Shown here piece after piece: positions 59,027 to 64,000 of a stretch of DNA of 64,000 nucleotides (within the stretch, counting starts at the first letter, position 1; each line of letters begins with the position of its first letter). The notes under the pieces were generated by a model. It worked only from the letters and a program-made list of their open reading frames with translations. It made no database searches and had not been told where the DNA came from. Source of the DNA: HGM11525 sp036307445 (GTDB lineage Bacteria > Bacillota > Clostridia > UBA1381); NCBI GenBank assembly GCA_036307445.1, contig JAXJXP010000007.1, positions 10,288 to 74,287 on the forward strand. The letters run 5' to 3'. The position numbers and the translations under genes are program-made.

Positions 59027-61756
59027 ATGGGATTGTTTGATAAAATTTTTGGCACATATTCAGACCGTGAGCTAAAACGAGTTCGTCCTATTGCAGATAA
59101 GGTTATGGCGTTGGACGAAGAAATGTCTAAGCTTTCGGATAGTGAATTGCGTGCAAAAACTGATGAATTCAAGGCAAGACTTTCCAGTGGAGAGACACTT
59201 GATGATATATTGCCCGAGGCTTTTGCAGTAATGCGTGAAGCAAGCTGGAGAGTTCTTGGTATGAAGCACTTTTATGTGCAGGTTATAGGCGGTATCATAC
59301 TTCATCAGGGCAGAATTGCAGAAATGAAAACAGGTGAAGGAAAAACACTTGTATCTACACTTCCTGCATACCTTAACGCTCTAGAGGGTAAGGGTGTGCA
59401 TATTGTAACAGTCAACGACTACCTTGCTAAGAGAGACTCAGAGTGGATGGGTAAGGTATATCGATTCTTGGGTCTTGAGGTTGGACTAATTATCCACGAT
59501 ATTGACCAGGAGCAAAGAAAGGCTGCATATGCTGCAGACATAACATACGGCACAAATAACGAGCTTGGCTTCGACTATTTGCGTGATAATATGGTAACCT
59601 ACAAGGAGCAGATGGTTCAAAGAGGACATAACTATGCGGTTGTCGATGAGGTTGACTCGATTTTGATTGACGAGGCACGAACACCGCTTATTATTTCCGG
59701 TATGGGTAGTGCCGCTAATAATCTTTATAAAGATGCAGACGCTTTTGTGAAGAGACTTAAGAGATTAGTGGTAACTGAGGAAGATGATAAGCAGCTTGTT
59801 ACCGAAGAGGTTGATGCAGACTATATAGTAGATGAGAAAGCAAAGACTGCAACTTTAACACCGAGAGGTATAGCAAAGGCAGAACAGGCTTTTGGAGTGG
59901 AGAATTTAGCTGACCCCGATAATATGAAGCTTCAGCATCATATCAATCAGGCACTCCACGCAAATGGTGTTATGCACCGCGACAGACAGTACGTTGTAAA
60001 AGATGGTCAGGTAATGATTGTTGACGAATTTACCGGACGAATTATGCCCGGAAGACGTTATTCTGACGGCTTGCATCAGGCTATTGAAGCAAAAGAAGGA
60101 GTAAATGTTGAGAATGAAAGCAGAACTCTTGCAACAATCACCTTCCAGAACTTTTTCAGACTCTATAACAAGCTGTCCGGTATGACCGGTACTGCTTTAA
60201 CGGAGGAGGCAGAGTTCCAGGAGATTTACAACCTCGATGTTGTTGCAGTTCCGACCAATAAGCCTGTTATAAGAAAAGACGAGCAGGATTCTGTGTACAA
60301 AACAGAAAAGGGCAAGTATATGGCGGTAATACGTCAGATTAAGGAATGTCATGAAAAAGGACAGCCGGTGCTTGTCGGTACTGTTAATATTGATAAATCT
60401 GAAATCCTTTCCGCGCTTTTAAAGCGTGAGGGTATCAAGCACGAGGTATTAAATGCGAAATATCACGCAAAAGAAGCACAGATTGTTGCACAGGCGGGTA
60501 AAAAGGGCGCAGTTACCATTGCTACCAATATGGCAGGCCGTGGTACAGATATTATTCTTGGCGGTAATGCCGAGTATATGGCAAAGAATGAGCTTATAAA
60601 AGAGGGTATGAGCGATGAGCTTATTGCCGAGGCGACAGGCTTTGCCGAAACAAATAATGAAGAAATTATTGAAGCAAGAAGAAAATATAACGAATATCAC
60701 GAGAAGTTTAAATCAGCTCTTAAAGAGGAGCAGGAAGAGGTATTGGCGGCAGGAGGTCTCTTTATCATAGGTACAGAACGCCACGAATCACGCCGTATTG
60801 ATAACCAATTAAGAGGTCGAGCAGGACGTCAGGGAGACCCTGGTGCAACTAAATTCTTCCTCTCACTTGAGGATGATTTGATGCGTATTTTTGGCTCGGA
60901 GAGAGTTAAGGCTATGGTAAACGGTCTTGGCTTGGCAGAAGATGAGCCTATCGAAGCTGGTATGCTTACCAAGGCTATCGAAAATGCCCAGAAAAACTTG
61001 GAAAGCCGTCATTTTGACTCTCGTAAGCACGTTTTGCAGTATGACGAGGTAATGAATGAGCAGAGAAAGATTATCTATCGTCAGCGCCAGATGGTTATAG
61101 ACGGCGAGGATATATCTGCTACAATTAAGTCAATGATTGAGTCTGCAATTGATAACGCACTTGATGACTATATTGGCATAAGCGATATTCCTGAGGACTG
61201 GAATTTAAGTGCTGTTTCCGAGTTTGCAAATACTGTTTTGCAGGCAGGCGGTCAGTTTAAGGTTGAAAAAGACGAGCTTGAAACTATTACAAAAGCTGAT
61301 ATTAAAAAACGTCTTATGGATATTGCAGAGAAGAATTATGCTGAGCAGGAAGAGCTTTTCGGCGAAAATATGCGTGAGGTAGAACGTGTAATGATGCTAA
61401 GAGTTGTAGATACTCTTTGGATGGACCACTTAGACGAGATGGAGCACGTTAAACGTGAAATAGGTCTTCAGGCATATGCACAGCACGACCCTGTTGTTGA
61501 ATACAGAAATGTAGGAAGTCAGCTCTATGAGGGAATGCTTGATGCGATTAAACGCGATACTGTACGTTATGTTCTCTCGGTAAAGCCAAGACCTCAGGTT
61601 GAGATAAAGAGAGTTCAGGTTGCAAAGCCGATAATTGCAGCCGGCGACGGCTCGCTTCCTAAGCAGGCAAAAAGAGCAGACAACAAGCCGGGAAGAAATG
61701 ACCCGTGTCCTTGTGGAAGTGGAAAAAAATATAAGCAGTGTTGCGGTCGTGCCTAA
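59027..61756 (+). CDS. secA: Preprotein translocase ATPase SecA
   Basis: This 909-aa motor has nucleotide-binding MKTGEGKTLVSTLPAYLNAL, TNNELGFDYLRDNM, VDEVDSILIDEARTPLIISG, TNMAGRGTDIILGG and LRGRAGRQGDPG. It ends in the zinc/SecB-binding NDPCPCGSGKKYKQCCG. It drives export through SecYEG. A GAAAGG site precedes the ATG. prfB follows after 53 bp. Confidence 0.97.
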   Translation: MGLFDKIFGTYSDRELKRVRPIADKVMALDEEMSKLSDSELRAKTDEFKARLSSGETLDDILPEAFAVMREASWRVLGMKHFYVQVIGGIILHQGRIAEMKTGEGKTLVSTLPAYLNALEGKGVHIVTVNDYLAKRDSEWMGKVYRFLGLEVGLIIHDIDQEQRKAAYAADITYGTNNELGFDYLRDNMVTYKEQMVQRGHNYAVVDEVDSILIDEARTPLIISGMGSAANNLYKDADAFVKRLKRLVVTEEDDKQLVTEEVDADYIVDEKAKTATLTPRGIAKAEQAFGVENLADPDNMKLQHHINQALHANGVMHRDRQYVVKDGQVMIVDEFTGRIMPGRRYSDGLHQAIEAKEGVNVENESRTLATITFQNFFRLYNKLSGMTGTALTEEAEFQEIYNLDVVAVPTNKPVIRKDEQDSVYKTEKGKYMAVIRQIKECHEKGQPVLVGTVNIDKSEILSALLKREGIKHEVLNAKYHAKEAQIVAQAGKKGAVTIATNMAGRGTDIILGGNAEYMAKNELIKEGMSDELIAEATGFAETNNEEIIEARRKYNEYHEKFKSALKEEQEEVLAAGGLFIIGTERHESRRIDNQLRGRAGRQGDPGATKFFLSLEDDLMRIFGSERVKAMVNGLGLAEDEPIEAGMLTKAIENAQKNLESRHFDSRKHVLQYDEVMNEQRKIIYRQRQMVIDGEDISATIKSMIESAIDNALDDYIGISDIPEDWNLSAVSEFANTVLQAGGQFKVEKDELETITKADIKKRLMDIAEKNYAEQEELFGENMREVERVMMLRVVDTLWMDHLDEMEHVKREIGLQAYAQHDPVVEYRNVGSQLYEGMLDAIKRDTVRYVLSVKPRPQVEIKRVQVAKPIIAAGDGSLPKQAKRADNKPGRNDPCPCGSGKKYKQCCGRA

Positions 61757-61809
61757 ATCCTGAGGGTTTTATTTTCCATAGAATAAAAATTAAAGTAGGA
61801 TGTGATAAA

Positions 61810-62929
61810 ATGTTGCAATACGATGAATACCGTCTGCGTTTGCAGGGTATGGAAAAAGCAATTACAGATTTGAGGGATTCACTTTGACATCGAAGGAACA
61901 CTCAAAGAGATAGAAGAGCTTGAAAAGGAAGCTACAAGCGAAAGCTTCTGGGAGGATATGGAAAACTCGCAGAAGGTTTTGCAGAAGACAAAACAGCTTA
62001 AGGATAAGGTTGAGCGATACAATGCGCTTCAGGGAAGTTGGGAGGATACCCTTGTTCTTATAGACCTTGCTAACGAGGAAAATGACGAGTCTATGCTTAC
62101 AGAGGTCAAAGATGCCGTTGAAGGTGTTGAAGAAGAATGTGAAAAAATGACTCTTGAGACCTTACTTTCAGGTCATTATGATAAGAATAATGCGATTATA
62201 ACATTGCATGCAGGCGCTGGTGGTACAGAAGCACAGGATTGGTGTGAGATGTTACTTAGAATGTATCAGATGTACGCACAAAAGAGCGGATATACAGTAT
62301 CTACTCTTGATATGCTTCCAGGCGATGATGCAGGTGTTAAGAGTGCCACAATTATGATAAGCGGAGTAAATGCTTACGGCTACCTAAAGGCAGAAAAAGG
62401 AGTACATCGCTTAGTCAGAATTTCGCCATTTGACGCATCGGGAAGAAGACATACCTCTTTCGCATCAATTGAGGTTATGCCTGAGATAGCCGATGATGTT
62501 GAAATTAATATCCGTACTGAAGATATTAAGGTTGATACCTATCGAGCATCCGGTGCAGGAGGTCAGCATATCAATAAGACAGATTCTGCTGTCAGAATTA
62601 CACATATTCCGACAGGTGTTGTTGTTGCGTGCCAGACACAGAGGTCGCAGCATCAAAACAGAGAGTATGCTATGCGTATGCTTAAGGCTAAGCTTGCAGA
62701 AATTGCCGAGCAACAGCAGAAAGAGAAGATAGAGGACATCAAGGGTGTACAGAAGGAAATTGCGTGGGGAAGTCAGATTCGTTCGTATGTATTCCATCCG
62801 TATACAATGGTAAAAGACCACCGTACAAGCTATGAAGTGGGCAATATTCAGGCTGTTATGGACGGCGATTTGGAAGGATTTATCAACGCATACTTAAAGG
62901 CGGCAAGTCTTGGACAGTTACAGAAATGA
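61810..62929 (+). CDS. prfB: Peptide chain release factor 2, programmed +1 frameshift
   Basis: The ATG at 61810 opens 25 codons ending at CTT (61882-61884), then an in-frame TGA at 61885-61887. Slipping forward one base continues in GAC at 61886 and gives a 372-aa RF2. CTTTGAC is the classical slippery site, with a Shine-Dalgarno-like GAGGG a few bases upstream. Downstream are SPF (VRISPFDASGRRH) for UGA/UAA reading and GGQ (SGAGGQHINKTDSAVRI). The frameshift autoregulates RF2 level. Confidence 0.95.
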
Positions 62930-62930
62930 C

Positions 62931-62960
62931 AAAAAGCAGAGGGATACCTCTGCTTTTTTG
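62931..62960 (+). terminator. Terminator of prfB
   Basis: The stem AGCAGAGG/CCTCTGCT with a GATA loop is followed by TTTTTG. Confidence 0.88.
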
Positions 62961-63009
62961 TATTTTTGCTCATAAATGAGAATAATAGCTGTAAAGGAGA
63001 TGTACTGAT

Positions 63010-63870
63010 ATGAAAATAACAATCAAAATGCTTAAGGATTATCAGAGCTTTTTGCTCGATGAAGAAAAAGCAAGTGCAACTGTGGAAAAATATATGAGGG
63101 ACATTATGGCATTTATGAAATGGGCAAATAACAGAAAGCTTGATAAGCAGACGGTTTTATCTTATAAGGAATATTTGATGGATAAACATACTGCGGCAAG
63201 TGTCAATTCAGTAATATCATCGCTAAATAGCTTTTTTTCGTATATGGAATGGTACTTTTTGAGAGTAAAAACTATCAAAGTACAACGGCGGATTTTTGCC
63301 AATAAAGACAAAGAATTAACAAGGGAAGAATATACAAGATTGTTACAGACGGCGAAGAATAAAGGGAACAGAAGACTGTTTATGCTTATGCAGACTATAT
63401 GCTCGGTGGGATTAAGGGTATCGGAGGTTCAGTATATAACTGTTGAAGCGGTCAAAAACGAAACTGCTGTAATTCGGTGTAAGGGGAAGATGCGTCAGGT
63501 ATTTTTGCCTTCTGATTTATGCCGTATGCTCTCTAAATACATTAAGGAGGAAAACATTAAAAGCGGGGCGGTTTTTATAACAAAAAACGGAAAGCCTTTG
63601 GACAGGTCTAATATATGGTCGGATATGAAAGCCTTATGTAAAGAGGCAGGCGTTTCGAGGGAGAAGGTTTTTCCGCACAATCTTAGGCATCTGTTTGCAA
63701 GGACATATTATTCTATTCAAAAGGATATAGTACGACTTGCCGATATTTTAGGACATTCGAGTGTGAATACAACCCGTATATACACTATGGAAACGGGAGA
63801 AATTCATAGACAACAAATACAGCGACTGGGACTGCTTCTATGTGGATATAAAAATAACCACATAATCTAA
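63010..63870 (+). CDS. XerC/D-like small tyrosine recombinase
   Basis: The 286-aa protein has a SAM-like N-terminal core-binding domain (residues 1-95) and a catalytic domain with Arg136 (SVGLRVSEV), Lys160, HxxR at 223-226 (PHNLRHLFA), His249 (LGHSSVNTT) and Tyr258 (RIYT). All active-site residues are present. No excisionase, phage or plasmid gene is visible before the right edge. It may be an integrase for a nearby element or a stand-alone clostridial integrase. AAAGGAGATG precedes the start. Confidence 0.8.
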   Translation: MKITIKMLKDYQSFLLDEEKASATVEKYMRDIMAFMKWANNRKLDKQTVLSYKEYLMDKHTAASVNSVISSLNSFFSYMEWYFLRVKTIKVQRRIFANKDKELTREEYTRLLQTAKNKGNRRLFMLMQTICSVGLRVSEVQYITVEAVKNETAVIRCKGKMRQVFLPSDLCRMLSKYIKEENIKSGAVFITKNGKPLDRSNIWSDMKALCKEAGVSREKVFPHNLRHLFARTYYSIQKDIVRLADILGHSSVNTTRIYTMETGEIHRQQIQRLGLLLCGYKNNHII

Positions 63871-63880
63871 ATTATGTGGT
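63857..63880. terminator. Perfect dyad overlapping the recombinase stop
   Basis: A ten-bp stem (ACCACATAAT and its complement) with loop CTAA contains the TAA stop. It may be a terminator or a recombinase-related dyad. The rest of the sequence to 64000 has no recognisable gene. Confidence 0.45.
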
Positions 63881-64000
63881 AAACAACGCAAAAGTACATA
63901 CGTGCGAATTTAATTTTACTACTTATTTAAGGTTCTGTCAAGTATTTCAGGGCCTTTTTTTGTGTTTTTTTTGCACAAAAATCAGGGAAAATGCACCAAA

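Noticed and set aside
61885..61887. In-frame stop in prfB suggesting a pseudogene
   Set aside because: CTTTGAC with an upstream Shine-Dalgarno-like sequence is the standard RF2 programmed frameshift, and the rest of the gene is intact.
63010..64000. Prophage or ICE boundary at the recombinase
   Set aside because: No attachment duplication, excisionase or phage genes can be seen before the edge.
1..64000. CRISPR arrays or rRNA genes
   Set aside because: No regularly spaced direct repeats and no conserved rRNA segments were seen.

Overview
The window looks like chromosomal DNA from an uncultured, low-to-moderate-GC gut-type member of the Clostridia (Bacillota). The evidence is near-consensus sigma-A promoters (TTGACA-17-TATAAT), strong AGGAGG ribosome binding sites, alr next to an endoA-type toxin gene, a lysine riboswitch, CarD next to ispD-ispF, an S6-SSB-S18 operon, and amino-acid-fermentation enzymes. 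The L27 gene lacks the N-terminal extension and the neighbouring prp protease gene usual in Firmicutes, which marks a divergent lineage. There are no rRNA genes and no CRISPR array. One tRNA (Thr, CGT anticodon) is present.

Layout. 1-8 kb: the end of a stalk-domain protein, a PdaA-like deacetylase, an SCP2-domain protein, rplU-rpmA, rpsU-yqeY, tRNA-Thr, a Na/Pi symporter-like protein and a KdpD/KdpE-like two-component pair without kdpFABC. 8-13 kb (minus strand): endoA toxin and antitoxin, alr, nnr, acpS, a membrane protein and the XTP pyrophosphatase. 13-18.6 kb: a Zn/Cd/Pb-type P-ATPase with a metal-sensor-like operator, DAHP synthase-pheA and a CDF transporter. 18.7-25 kb: a ROK repressor divergent from an MFS transporter, a fucU relic, carD-ispD-ispF, and an amino-acid ABC transporter without its ATPase. 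25-34.5 kb: an FG-GAP/SLH protein, mutS2, rpsF-ssb-rpsR, ridA, nagB, a NahK-like kinase and an AraC regulator.

34.5-44.8 kb: a structured leader, an acyl-CoA ligase, then iorA-iorB-paaK-ACT (aryl-pyruvate oxidation to aryl-acetyl-CoA), followed by housekeeping genes ending in tatD and its linked radical SAM gene. 44.8-50.4 kb: dapB-dapA-asd under a lysine riboswitch, HAD and LMW-phosphatase genes, hpt, and a glutamine-amidotransferase-like protein that has lost its catalytic Cys and Glu. 50.6-51.7 kb: a glycolipid glycosyltransferase.

51.8-58.7 kb is the most interesting part: a compact nine-gene bacterial microcompartment (BMC) operon. Its order is class II (fuculose/rhamnulose-phosphate-type) aldolase, PduO-like adenosyltransferase-GlcG fusion, CoA-acylating aldehyde dehydrogenase, two hexameric shell proteins, PduL, a pentameric vertex protein, PduS and PduT. 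The aldolase C-terminus and the N-termini of the dehydrogenase and PduL carry encapsulation-peptide-like helices. No diol dehydratase, glycyl radical enzyme, activase or alcohol dehydrogenase is present. The aldolase therefore appears to be the signature enzyme, with lactaldehyde probably handled inside the shell. 59-64 kb: secA, prfB with its programmed +1 frameshift, and a small tyrosine recombinase near the right edge.
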